Shown piece after piece: positions 26,505-35,015 of a stretch of DNA of 64,000 nt (position 1 is the stretch's first letter; each line of letters opens with the position of its first letter). This stretch comes from Nostoc sp. NIES-3756. GTDB lineage: Bacteria > Cyanobacteriota > Cyanobacteriia > Cyanobacteriales > Nostocaceae. The stretch lies in the NCBI RefSeq assembly GCF_001548375.1, contig NZ_AP017296.1:248001-312000 (forward strand). The letters are read 5' to 3'. A program made the translations under genes and the position numbers. The notes beneath the pieces were generated by a model. That model worked only from the letters and a program-made list of their open reading frames with translations, had not been told where the DNA came from and did not search any database.

Positions 26505-27275
26505 ATGGAAAAAAATCTTTTAAAAACAGAGCTTAAAGCTAAAGGTTGTAAATATACTGTTCAGCGTGAGATGATTTTGCAAATATTTCAGAATTTGCCA
26601 AAAGGTAATCATTTAAACGCAGATGGAGTGTACAAGATACTGAAAGAAGATGGGCAGAGGATGAATTTGTCTACTGTGTACCGCAATTTAAAAGTAATGG
26701 TGAATTTAGGAATTTTACGAGAAGTTGCGCTACCAAAATCACAGAAACACTATGAAATGAATCAAGGTAGTATTCATCATCACATCGTCTGTACTCAGTG
26801 CCATAAGATTATGGAGTTTGATAATTACAGTATCCTAAAACAGGGTTGGAAACAAGCAGAAGAATTAGGATTAGAACTTCTTGATTGCCAATTGAATTTA
26901 CGTACAGTATGTTCAGAAGCTTTACAGATGGGTTGGCCAACATCATTACCAAATAATTGGGTATGTTCCCGATCCATTTCAGCAGTAACAGATGAACTTT
27001 TAAATAAAAAAATATCAGATTCTAAAAGTAATATTAGGAAATTAGTGCTATGCCAAATTGAGTTGAAAAATGATTACATTGCATTGTATATCATAAAAGA
27101 TGAAAGCCATAGAATAGAGCAAGACTTAAAATTAATTGAAGGATGGCGCTTTTCAAGAATGGATAATGGCTGGTATTTTCTAATAGAACAAGCACTAGAT
27201 GTGCTAGATTTTTTAAATGGAATATACCAAATTGAGATAATAAACCCATATATAGGAATCATATTTGATTTCTGA
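26505..27275 (+). CDS. Fur-family regulator (PerR/FurC-like) with C-terminal extension, 256 aa
   Basis: ATG at 26505 starts MEKNLLKTELKAKG. Residues 15-85 are the Fur winged helix (YTVQREMILQIF, STVYRNLKVMVNLGILREV). The dimer domain has HHHIVCTQCH with Cys96 and Cys99, then LLDCQLNLRTVCSEA, where the usual second CxxC is incomplete. MGWPTSLPNNW recalls cyanobacterial PerR/FurC proteins. Fur proteins are normally 130-160 residues; here another 100 follow. The last eight codons (YIGIIFDF) and the stop lie in the end of an IS630 element, so the extension is probably truncated. Iron or peroxide sensing is likely. Control of the NRPS cluster is only inferred. Confidence 0.8.
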   Translation: MEKNLLKTELKAKGCKYTVQREMILQIFQNLPKGNHLNADGVYKILKEDGQRMNLSTVYRNLKVMVNLGILREVALPKSQKHYEMNQGSIHHHIVCTQCHKIMEFDNYSILKQGWKQAEELGLELLDCQLNLRTVCSEALQMGWPTSLPNNWVCSRSISAVTDELLNKKISDSKSNIRKLVLCQIELKNDYIALYIIKDESHRIEQDLKLIEGWRFSRMDNGWYFLIEQALDVLDFLNGIYQIEIINPYIGIIFDF

Positions 27276-27424
27276 AAAAGACTGCGAGATAATACGGAGA
27301 GAAATAGCAGTCTAATAACGAACAATGGGAAACCAGCATCTAGAAATGGCGATCGCAGAATTACAAGAATTTATCGATAGTCGTCCAGATGCGCGTGAGG
27401 TAAGGAAAGCTTTAGCGGTGAAGC

Positions 27425-27431
27425 TTGTTTA
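27425..27431. repeat. Target-site duplication, left copy (TTGTTTA)
   Basis: TTGTTTA directly before the left end of the IS701-like element. The same 7 bp follows the right end at 28937-28943. Confidence 0.93.
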
Positions 27432-28936
27432 CTGGAGTTTAGACTAAGCAACAAAAAACGGCCCAGGAACGCTGAGTTGAAAGCAAACAGGCTTCAGGCA
27501 TGAAAATCGACAATCTTAAGCAGATTCTGCTTGTTGTTTACGTGGCTTGGTTGTAGTTTTTCTGACAACAGGATAACGAATTCTACGTTGTCGTGGTATT
27601 CCTGATTTCCAGCCTGGGGACTTTCCGCGAGGTTTGGGTGGACGGGCAGGAGTACCAATTGTCGCTAAAATGCTGCTCATTGCCTGAGCAACCCTTCCCG
27701 GAGTCAAACTAACTAAAAACTTTTGCCAAGGTAGAGGGTTATCAGCAACGATATCACGCGCCAACCACAATTCCCAAGTCATAATGGGCATTAAGTCGCT
27801 CCAACGCTCACATTGTTTAGGGGTAGTGAGTTTTGGAAGAGTCCAGTGTAAGCGTTGCTTCAAAAATCGATACCAGTGGTCAACAGTAAAACGACGCAGA
27901 TAAAGTTGCCAAACTTCTTCTAAAGGCGGCATTTGTTCTCCAAGCCAAGCTAACCACAAAGGTTTTGAAACTCTTGGAGTTCCTTGCTCATTCAAACGTT
28001 CAACCCGAATCAAGGACATTGGACGTGTAGCGCATAAGCGAAAGTGTAAATTTGACCACAAGCTCACCTTGATACGTCCTAGTTTGACATGGTTTACTTC
28101 TATAGTTTGAGTGGCTTCACTCCATGTCGAAGCATCATTCAACTTAAATTTATCACCATGCTTCTTCGGTCGTCCCTTGCCAGAATATGGTGGCGGTGCG
28201 CCCCATAAACATAAGTTTGAACGTAAACGGACAATAATATCTGCTTTGATATCGGCTGTTTTCAAAACGAAAGGGGCGCAGCCGTACTCACTGTCCCAAA
28301 CCGAAATTGGTCTGGTAGGTAAATTTTCACAAACTTGTTGTAGTTGCCATGCTGCTTTTTGGATTGGGCTTTCCCAACTGGTAATTCGCTCATGCCTCAA
28401 CGGTAATGCCCAACTGCCCGAACTCTCTGGTATCCAAGCAATGGTGCTATAACCCTGACCAACAGTAATTGGTTTGTCTCCCCCCATTGAAACACTGCTG
28501 TGTTCAATCGTCCTTTCCTGTAAAGTTACTGCATCTGGGCGTGACCAAGCTGTGTGGTCGCCAGCCAATAATGGACGACCCTGTTGTGGCATTTGTTTGA
28601 TGTATAACTGCATTAATTTCTGCCGTTGTGGTCTGCTATCTTGCAATGCTTCGTAGATACTTGGCCACTTACGTCTAAATGCTGTTGATAGCGATAAATC
28701 TGCCAAACTGTAAGCGTTCCGAGTCAGCAATATTGCATCCATCAGTTCAAAAGTTGCATCATGCGCTCTTCCCAAATAGCTGTACGCTGCTTGACGAAAT
28801 TCCTCTAATTTGGCACGGTTCATATTGGCAGATGAGAGTTGGTGGTTCTTCTCTCAGCTTCTGCTAATAGGGGGACTGTGTTCAAGCACACCCCTTATTT
28901 TTTCGTTGTCGCACCGGGAACTAGTCTAAACTCCAG
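27432..28936. mobile_element. IS701-like insertion sequence (1505 bp)
   Basis: Terminal inverted repeats of 15 bp (CTGGAGTTTAGACTA and its complement) bound a single transposase gene. A perfect 7-bp duplication of the target flanks it. It lies inside an IS630-family transposase gene, so it arrived later. Both ends and the transposase look intact, so it may be active. Confidence 0.93.
27516..28823 (-). CDS. DDE transposase of an IS701/IS4-like family, 435 aa
   Basis: The protein has RNase-H-type DDE features: LLAGDHTAWSRP with a catalytic Asp near 90, ISVWDSEYGCAPF with a second Asp near 196, and a C-terminal FTVDHWYRFLKQRLHW segment in the position of the catalytic Glu region. A basic tail (RKTTTKPRKQQ) ends it. 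It fills most of the 1505-bp element and reads on the minus strand, against the interrupted host gene. No frameshift is visible. Confidence 0.9.
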   Translation of the reverse strand: MNRAKLEEFRQAAYSYLGRAHDATFELMDAILLTRNAYSLADLSLSTAFRRKWPSIYEALQDSRPQRQKLMQLYIKQMPQQGRPLLAGDHTAWSRPDAVTLQERTIEHSSVSMGGDKPITVGQGYSTIAWIPESSGSWALPLRHERITSWESPIQKAAWQLQQVCENLPTRPISVWDSEYGCAPFVLKTADIKADIIVRLRSNLCLWGAPPPYSGKGRPKKHGDKFKLNDASTWSEATQTIEVNHVKLGRIKVSLWSNLHFRLCATRPMSLIRVERLNEQGTPRVSKPLWLAWLGEQMPPLEEVWQLYLRRFTVDHWYRFLKQRLHWTLPKLTTPKQCERWSDLMPIMTWELWLARDIVADNPLPWQKFLVSLTPGRVAQAMSSILATIGTPARPPKPRGKSPGWKSGIPRQRRIRYPVVRKTTTKPRKQQAESA

Positions 28937-28943
28937 TTGTTTA
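28937..28943. repeat. Target-site duplication, right copy (TTGTTTA)
   Basis: Identical to 27425-27431; follows the outer CTCCAG of the insertion sequence. Confidence 0.93.
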
Positions 28944-29904
28944 TCAAGGGTATAAGTATGAGGAAATTCAAACAATTTTAGATGTATCGGTTGGTTCAAT
29001 AACAAGCTGGAAGCAAGCTTACAAGGAAGATGGAATTTGCGGATTGCGCTTAAATTATAAAGGCAGAAAGAGTTACCTGAGCGATAAACAGAGAGAAGAA
29101 GTATTAAGTTGGTTGCAAACTAAGGAGATTTGGGAACTGGGTGAATTGGAGTACAAATTGGCATTTGAATATGATGTCATCTACGAATCGAAACGGAGTT
29201 ATTATGATTTATTTGACGCTGCAGGAATTAGTTGGAAAAAAACTACTGGCTTAAACCCAAAGGCTGATCAGGAGGCTGTAGCTGCAAAAAAAAAACAGAT
29301 TGAAACATTGTTGGCAAACAATAGGCAGGAAATAGAATCCCGCAAACTGAGAGTATTACTAATAGATGAGTGTCATCTATTATGGGGAGATTTAACTGGT
29401 TATGTTTGGGGTGCAACTGACCAAGAAATAGCAATCAAAGTCGTTAACGAACGAGAAAAACAGACATACTATGGGGCAGTTGATTATCTTGATGGCAACT
29501 TACTTCTTAAAGCTTATAATGCTGGTAACTCAAACAATACGATTGATTACTTACATTATTTATTAGACTCTTCTCCCAACCAAAGATTACTTCTTCTATG
29601 GGATGGTGCTTCTTATCATCGTTCACATCTGGTTCAAAACTTTTTAAGTGAGATAAATCAAGGTTTACCTCCAGAGCAATGGAAAATTCATTGCATTCGC
29701 TTTGCTCCTAATTGCCCATCACAAAATCCTATAGAAGATATTTGGTTACAAGCAAAAACCTGGGTGAGGCGTTTTTATGCTTTAATCCCAACATTCTCCC
29801 ATTTAAAATGGATGTTTGAGTGGTTTATCCGAAACACTTCATTTGATTTTCTGTCTCTTCAGATGTACGGAGTTTTTTCAGAAATCAAATACTAGTCCTA
29901 TATA

Positions 29905-30354
29905 ATATTAGATATTGTTAAAAAATGTTTAAATAATTAACTAAATATGCTTAGTTTAATCCATGTTCTACATATAGATGACCTTAACAATTGATAAAAG
30001 ATTTGCTATTCTATTTTTATTAAATATATGTTCTAAAAACTATTAAATAAACTTAAATGTATTTGTAAAAATAAAACTTTAGGATTTTTACAAATCTAAA
30101 TTAATTTAATTTGTATTACTCTTTGTTGTATGAATATCTATGTAAGAGCTTATTCGTAAAATAAAGTAAAGTACTTACTTTGTAAGATTTGCAAAAAGTA
30201 AAAATTTAAGTTAAAACAACGCTTATTTGCTAAAATTTAAATTTAGTAATGATTTGAACCTCCTCAATATTTTTTTACAAGTTAACTCTAACATCAAATA
30301 AGCACACTTAATTGCTACAGGATTATAAATTTTTAACAATATTTATATAAATTA
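29905..30354. other. Very AT-rich intergenic region at the end of the NRPS operon
   Basis: About 450 bp between the IS630 right end and the last gene of the biosynthetic operon. It is strongly AT-rich, with many short A and T runs. No open frame of interest was seen, and no hairpin strong enough to call a terminator, although the operon should end near here. Confidence 0.4.
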
Positions 30355-31089
30355 TTAACGCCCGTTTATAATGTTTAAAATTGTTGATGTAGATAAACCA
30401 ACACAAGCTGCTAATTCTTCTAAAGCCACTTGTTCCTTTACATTACTGTTGAGCATTTCTGTTGCTATTGCTACATAGTTTGGATTGGCGATGCTGTTAG
30501 GGCTTTCGTAAGGTTTGCTTTGAAGATTAATGCTAGCAATACGCTCATCATTTATTGAATTTTTCATTCGGTAAGCTGCAATTTTGACGGCTTGATGAGC
30601 TTGGAGGTATGCCAAGTAGTAGCGTATCACCGCTAATTTTTTTTGTTGCTTGCCTTCATGTAGACGAGCTTGAAATATTCTTTTTTCATCAAAAGCGCTA
30701 ATTAACTTAATTGGATCAAGGGTAATACTTAAGTAAAAGCTACTTTCCTTTTCTTCAGAGTCATCAGGTGAGTTGTAACTTGTAGTCATAGAAGGAGATA
30801 CTTCTATAGATACAACATCCTGAAAAGCACGCCATCCTGTAGCAGATTTTGCTTCTATTACTTCCGAAGAATTATTTTCAGCAATAGTAGCTAATTGTTC
30901 AATAATTTTTAGATCATTCTGTGTAATATCTGTTTGTAACAACTCTAATTTATTAGCTTGGTTAGGTTCTTGTTCTGATGCACTTGTGGGTAAAGAATGG
31001 CAAAAAACAAGCATAACAAGCAAATATATAGAGTAGCGCTTGAAAAACAAATAGTAGTTAGTATTGAAGAGTCTTATAACTTGATCCAT
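30355..31089 (-). CDS. Putative exported protein, TolC-like fragment or periplasmic partner, 244 aa
   Basis: Residues about 18-40 form a hydrophobic signal sequence (IYLLVMLVFCHSLPTSAS) ending in an A-x-A-like site, so export across the inner membrane is likely. The mature part has a beta-rich centre (VSIEVSPSMTTSYN, SSFYLSITLDP) and a long helical, Gln-rich region (ARLHEGKQQKKLAVIRYYLAY) like the helical hairpins of TolC-type efflux proteins. It is far shorter than TolC. It lies 27 bp after the FetB-like permease gene, as the last gene of the NRPS operon, so a role in export is plausible. The family is not firmly recognised. Confidence 0.6.
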   Translation of the reverse strand: MDQVIRLFNTNYYLFFKRYSIYLLVMLVFCHSLPTSASEQEPNQANKLELLQTDITQNDLKIIEQLATIAENNSSEVIEAKSATGWRAFQDVVSIEVSPSMTTSYNSPDDSEEKESSFYLSITLDPIKLISAFDEKRIFQARLHEGKQQKKLAVIRYYLAYLQAHQAVKIAAYRMKNSINDERIASINLQSKPYESPNSIANPNYVAIATEMLNSNVKEQVALEELAACVGLSTSTILNIINGR

Positions 31090-31116
31090 TGGTGTAGATT
31101 GTTTGCAAAATTGTGT

Positions 31117-31914
31117 TTAATATTGGCTGTACAAAGCATCTGTCATTTGATGTTTTTGATTAAATAGCGCCAAAAATGTAAGAAGTACAACTCCTATTGT
31201 GGCGATCGCAGTTCCTGATGCTTGGGCAAAAATAATTACTATTTGGTAGCGAATAGCATCCACAGGACTAGCCCCAGCCAAAATTTGACCAGTCATCATT
31301 CCTGGTAGACTAACTAACCCCATCACCATCATTGAATTAATTGTAGGAATCATCCCAATTCTGATGGCTTCTCTAATTGGTTGATGAGCAGCTTCCCAAC
31401 GAGTTGCACCTACAGTCAATAATGCTTCTATTTGTTCTCGACGATTAGTTAAATCCTCCATAAAACGTTCTAAAGTTAAAGAAGTTCCAGTCAAGGCATT
31501 ACCCAAAATCATACCCAACAAAGGAATAAGATATTGGGGATCATACCAAGGATGTACTTGAATAATACTGCTAACAGTAAAGCCTGTAACTAAAAATGAA
31601 CCACACAAAAGTGAAATAAAGTTATTCCAATAAATACTAGAAAACCGTCGGCGAGTACGATTAACACTCGATACACCCGCCATAATTGTCATAGCTAGAG
31701 CTAAAAGGATAATTAATAGTGGATTACGGAGAGTGAATACCCATTGTAGTAAGTATCCTACTAATAGCAATTGCACAACCATACGTATTGAAGCAATCAA
31801 CAGGCTTTTTCCTAGCCCTAAATTTAGAGCTAGAGAAAGAGCGATATTAATTATAATAAATAAAGCTGCTAAAGCGAGTTGCGTATAACTAATAGAAATA
31901 TAAGTGGCTGCCAT
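31117..31914 (-). CDS. fetB: FetB-like ABC transporter permease (UPF0014), 265 aa
   Basis: This is a polytopic membrane protein with about seven hydrophobic helices. GNALTGTSLTLERFMEDL and the segment LLTVGATRWEAAHQPIREAIRIG are characteristic of the UPF0014/YbbM (FetB) family, and SMMVMGLVSLPGMMTGQILAG follows. In E. coli FetA/FetB exports iron and protects against iron-driven oxidative stress. The start overlaps the stop of the ATPase gene by one base (TAATG). Its place at the end of a probable siderophore operon suggests metal or siderophore handling; the substrate is inferred. Confidence 0.85.
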   Translation of the reverse strand: MAATYISISYTQLALAALFIIINIALSLALNLGLGKSLLIASIRMVVQLLLVGYLLQWVFTLRNPLLIILLALAMTIMAGVSSVNRTRRRFSSIYWNNFISLLCGSFLVTGFTVSSIIQVHPWYDPQYLIPLLGMILGNALTGTSLTLERFMEDLTNRREQIEALLTVGATRWEAAHQPIREAIRIGMIPTINSMMVMGLVSLPGMMTGQILAGASPVDAIRYQIVIIFAQASGTAIATIGVVLLTFLALFNQKHQMTDALYSQY

Positions 31915-32615
31915 TATTCGTTAATTTTTAAGTTAATTTGACGATGGGTAATGCGCTGTAATTGTGCAGGATCGTGACTTGTCCAAAGGTATGTTCGTTG
32001 AGGGTTTTCTTTCCGCCAAGCTGTAACTAAAGCTTCTAAATGATTAGCTGTTATGGCATCTAATGAGGCAGTAGGTTCATCGAGTAATAATACTAAAGGG
32101 GAAAGCTGCAAAGCACGTAAAAAAGCGACGATTTGGGACTCACCTCCAGAAATTGCACTCACTGGGCGTTTTAGAAAATCAATAGGTTTATTTAAAAGCT
32201 GTAAATAATCCAAAATTAGATCCCGGTTATAAATTTGATGGCGATGAGCTTTTAAACGATAAACTTGTTTAAGATTATCTTCCACACTTCCTTCCCAAAG
32301 AGCAGGGCGTTGGTGGAGATAAATCACTTGAGAGCGATATTGTGGTATAAAGCAAGAATCAAGAGATTTCCCTTGAAAAAAGATATGTCCTTCTTGTATG
32401 AGATCAAGACTGGCGATCGCTCTGAGTAATTGGCTTTTACCAGAACCAGAAACACCAACTACAGCAACTTGTTCTCCTGGAAGGAGTTCAAAACTTAAAT
32501 TACGCCATAGCCATTGATTTTGAATTTTTCTACCTAAGCCTTTTACTGCTAAGATTGGAGCGTTAGGCAGTGGTTCTGAATTAATAAGAGAGCCTTTATT
32601 TATTTGATGAGACAT
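31914..32615 (-). CDS. fetA: FetA-like ABC transporter ATPase, 233 aa
   Basis: A complete ABC ATPase: Walker A GVSGSGKS with Lys60, Q-loop around HQRPALWEGS, signature ISGGESQ at 155-161, Walker B VLLLDE with Asp179 and Glu180, and a switch His in LWTSHDP. The SGGES signature and pairing with a UPF0014 permease point to the FetA/YbbL type. It would power the adjacent membrane subunit. The gene lies 32 bp downstream of the thioesterase gene on the same strand, consistent with the same operon. Confidence 0.88.
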   Translation of the reverse strand: MSHQINKGSLINSEPLPNAPILAVKGLGRKIQNQWLWRNLSFELLPGEQVAVVGVSGSGKSQLLRAIASLDLIQEGHIFFQGKSLDSCFIPQYRSQVIYLHQRPALWEGSVEDNLKQVYRLKAHRHQIYNRDLILDYLQLLNKPIDFLKRPVSAISGGESQIVAFLRALQLSPLVLLLDEPTASLDAITANHLEALVTAWRKENPQRTYLWTSHDPAQLQRITHRQINLKINE

Positions 32616-32647
32616 TCAGCTTGTTAATATTAATTAAATCTAAAAAA

Positions 32648-33415
32648 TTATGCTAGCAACTGTTGCGACAAACATTTAGCCAACTTTTCTAATAAAACAG
32701 ATTGGGAAGAATGTAGAAAAAAGTGATTGCCGGGAAACATATGTAAATTAAAATCAGCTTTTGTTTGTTCTTGCCATGCTTGCATCTCATGACAACCGAC
32801 TTTTGAATCTTGTAATCCACCAAAAACAGTAATAGGACATTCTAAAGGTGGTTCAGGAGTATAAGTATAAGTTTCTAAAACAGCAAAATCAGAGCGTAAA
32901 ATTGGCAGAAATAGTTGCATGAGTTCTGCATTTTCTAATACTGCTGGTGGTGTACCATTAAGATGACGCAGTTCCTCGATAAAAGCAGGTTCGGGGAGGT
33001 TGTGAATTGGTGAATCTGTATCGGGAATTTGTGGGGCGCGGCGACCAGATATAAATAGGTGGGCTGGAACCATACCATATCTCTTACGAAGTAGACGCGC
33101 TAATTCAAAGCTAACCAAGCCCCCCATACTGTGACCAAAGAAAGCGAATGGTTTATCTAAATATGGGTAAATATTGGAGGCGATCGCATCCACAAGTGCC
33201 TCTAGTTTATTATATGGCGGTAATTTCATTTGCCTTCCTCGACCAGGAAGCTCGATTGCACAAACTTCTACAGATGGTGGTAGATAGTCTGGCCAAGTAC
33301 GAAAAATTAAATAACTTCCACCCGCATAAGGAAAGCAAAATAAACGCAAGTCTGCTTGAGGATTTGGCTTAAGAGAAATTATCCATGAGTTATTGGATAT
33401 ATCTGTTTTGATCAT
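32648..33415 (-). CDS. Type II thioesterase of the NRPS/PKS cluster, about 255 aa
   Basis: An alpha/beta hydrolase of the GrsT/RifR type, with CFPYAGGSYLIFRTW near the N-terminus, nucleophile motif GHSMGG (Ser96 from the chosen start) and catalytic His in PGNHFFLHS. Such enzymes remove wrong or stalled acyl groups from carrier proteins and keep the assembly line working. ATG at 33415 (MIKTDISNN) was chosen. An upstream TTG at 33478 would add 21 residues unlike the family and lies in a hairpin. It follows the MbtH gene. Confidence 0.92.
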   Translation of the reverse strand: MIKTDISNNSWIISLKPNPQADLRLFCFPYAGGSYLIFRTWPDYLPPSVEVCAIELPGRGRQMKLPPYNKLEALVDAIASNIYPYLDKPFAFFGHSMGGLVSFELARLLRKRYGMVPAHLFISGRRAPQIPDTDSPIHNLPEPAFIEELRHLNGTPPAVLENAELMQLFLPILRSDFAVLETYTYTPEPPLECPITVFGGLQDSKVGCHEMQAWQEQTKADFNLHMFPGNHFFLHSSQSVLLEKLAKCLSQQLLA

Positions 33416-33444
33416 ATTGAAATTGCTTTTTATAAATAAAATTA

Positions 33445-33471
33445 TTGTAGAGAAGTTAAACTCCTCTACAA
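33445..33471 (-). terminator. Hairpin between the MbtH and thioesterase genes
   Basis: On the minus strand TTGTAGAGGAG pairs with CTTCTCTACAA around a TTTAA loop: 11 base pairs including one G-T wobble, followed by TAATTTTATTT. It could be a weak terminator or attenuator that lowers expression of the thioesterase and transporter genes, or an mRNA-stability element. The downstream U-rich tract is imperfect. Confidence 0.45.
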
Positions 33472-33496
33472 ATAACAATTAATACATTATTTGTAA

Positions 33497-33721
33497 TTAT
33501 TTTTGCTTAGATAGCTCCTCCATTTTCTGCCGCAAACTTAGAGGTTTCATATCAGTCCAAACTTCCTTAATATATTCCAGACATTCTGCTTTGAGTCCGC
33601 TTCTGCCTGCGTCTCTCCAACCAAGAGCATTTTCCCTGCCAGCAGGCCAAATAGAATATTGTTCCTCATGGTTAACTACAACTTTATAAATTGTTGTATC
33701 TTCAGTCTTCTCTCTACTCAT
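33497..33721 (-). CDS. MbtH-like NRPS chaperone, 74 aa
   Basis: The signature [19 protein letters not shown] and the C-terminal [15 protein letters not shown] place it in the MbtH family, including the paired Trp residues that contact adenylation domains. MbtH proteins bind NRPS A domains and are needed for folding or activity of many of them. ATG at 33721 was chosen for the AGGTGA five bases upstream and the family length. A longer frame from 33769 would add 16 unlikely residues. It lies 51 bp after the aldo/keto reductase gene. Confidence 0.95.
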   Translation of the reverse strand: MSREKTEDTTIYKVVVNHEEQYSIWPAGRENALGWRDAGRSGLKAECLEYIKEVWTDMKPLSLRQKMEELSKQK

Positions 33722-33772
33722 TTTTATCACCTGACAATTCGTATTCAAATTTTTTTGTTGGCAATTCAAACT

Positions 33773-34978
33773 TTAGCTAGTACATAAATTGGCTACAGAA
33801 GATAAACGAGATACATCATAGTTTTGCTTTTCGCTAATCAGTTGCATAGATTTTAAAACTTCTACTATTCTGTAAGTCGCTTCTTGAAGTTCTTCTCTTG
33901 TTAAAGATGGATAATTCTGAGTTTTTAAGTTTTCCTCTATATGTTCTAACTTTTTCATTCCAACAAGTGCAGAGAGTAACCCAGGTGCGCTGCGAGTATA
34001 TTGTAATGCGCGTTGAGAATCAGAATTGAAATTGTTTCCCATAGTATGAGCAACACTTTCAGGTATTCTACCTATAACTTTTGCTTGGTATAAAGAAGCG
34101 CTAGCTATTGAACTTAACCCTAAACTACAAGCAGCTTCCAAAACGGTAACTAACTCTCCATCAACATTTTGAGTAGGAGAAATTAGAGCTTCTGGCATAC
34201 CCATATTTAAAGGAAATTGAATGAAATGGAATCTATCATTTTTGTTACCAGCTACTTCAGCAGCTATTGCCTTTATCTTTGCTAAATCTAGATGTTGATG
34301 ATGATTTTTTGGTACGCGCAAACCCTCCCAAGTAGAAATGCCATAAGTAGCAATTTTCCCAGCTTCAATTGCTGACTCTAACACTTCAAATGCTAGGTAT
34401 AAACGTTGGTAGAAAACATCTGGTGAAATTTCTAAAAGCTGCATTTCGGGATTATGGATATAATAAATGTCTATTGTTTCCACTCCCAAATTATTTAAAC
34501 TTAAATCAATTTGGTGTTGTAAATATTCTGGATGTATACAGTGGCTATCTTGTACTAAGTCTGTTTTAGTAATTTGAGAATTATTATTATCAACGTAATG
34601 CTGGTTAAACCAATTTAGATATTCTGTGGTTTCTTCGGCTAGAAAACCACCTTTAGTACAGATAATCAATTCGTTTCTGGAAATATTCTCCGATTCTATC
34701 AAATATGGTAATGCTTTACCTACGCAACGTTCTCCTTGCTGATGACGATAAACAATTGCAGAATCAATTAAATTGATTCCCTGCTTCACTGATTCAATAA
34801 TAGCTTGGGTAACTTGGTAGTTAGTTTCTTTATCATCTTGACCAAGATAGGTTCCAATGCCAATAGAACTTACAATTAATTCGTTACTTGTTTTAAAATG
34901 TTCGGACGCATATTTGTGAATATGCTTATCTCGATAGTTTTTTGTTCCTTCTAATGTGGCTTTACCGGGTATTATCAT
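33773..34978 (-). CDS. Aldo/keto reductase, 401 aa
   Basis: The catalytic tetrad of the family is visible: Asp72 and Tyr77 in LIDSAIVYRHQQGER, Lys109 in IICTKGG and His175 in IYYIHNPE. At 401 residues it is longer than a typical 300-residue enzyme, with extra sequence at about 115-145 and a C-terminal helical tail. It should use NAD(P)H to reduce a carbonyl. It directly follows the NRPS gene that ends in a reductase domain, so a likely substrate is the released peptide aldehyde, giving an alcohol. It could also act on a building block. Confidence 0.88.
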   Translation of the reverse strand: MIIPGKATLEGTKNYRDKHIHKYASEHFKTSNELIVSSIGIGTYLGQDDKETNYQVTQAIIESVKQGINLIDSAIVYRHQQGERCVGKALPYLIESENISRNELIICTKGGFLAEETTEYLNWFNQHYVDNNNSQITKTDLVQDSHCIHPEYLQHQIDLSLNNLGVETIDIYYIHNPEMQLLEISPDVFYQRLYLAFEVLESAIEAGKIATYGISTWEGLRVPKNHHQHLDLAKIKAIAAEVAGNKNDRFHFIQFPLNMGMPEALISPTQNVDGELVTVLEAACSLGLSSIASASLYQAKVIGRIPESVAHTMGNNFNSDSQRALQYTRSAPGLLSALVGMKKLEHIEENLKTQNYPSLTREELQEATYRIVEVLKSMQLISEKQNYDVSRLSSVANLCTS

Positions 34979-35015
34979 GATTTTTCGCCTGTAATATTTT
35001 AATGTTGGTCAACGT

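Larger units (their letters stand above)
27325..29895 (+). pseudogene. IS630-family transposase gene interrupted by an insertion
   Basis: The 5' part (ATG at 27325, MGNQHLEMAIAELQEF to LAVKLVY) is cut by the inner element. The 3' part from 28937 resumes in frame as QGYKYEEIQTILDVSVGSI and continues through the DDE catalytic core to 29895. Removing the insert and one 7-bp duplicate restores LAVKLVYQGYKYEE exactly. Catalytic motifs are LLIDECHLLWG, LLLLWDGASYH and NPIEDIW. The 3' portion alone can be read from 29044 but lacks the N-terminal helix-turn-helix, so it should not make an active transposase. Confidence 0.92.
27251..29904. mobile_element. IS630-family element interrupted by an IS701-like element
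   Basis: The ends are inverted repeats of about 31 bp. The left reads TATATAGGAATCATATTTGA inward. The reverse complement of the right end reads TATATAGGACTAGTATTTGA. Both continue TTTCTGAAAAA. IS630 elements insert at TA, and TATATA at both ends makes the exact TA ambiguous. Without the inner insertion the element would be about 1.14 kb. Its left end forms the last codons of the Fur-like gene. Confidence 0.85.

Noticed and set aside
29044..29895. Stand-alone 283-aa transposase gene
   Set aside because: It is the 3' part of the IS630 transposase gene cut by the inner insertion sequence, as the 7-bp duplication and restored frame show.
29905..30354. Fur box or terminator in the AT-rich spacer
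   Set aside because: Many weak AT palindromes exist by chance there; none stands out enough to report.
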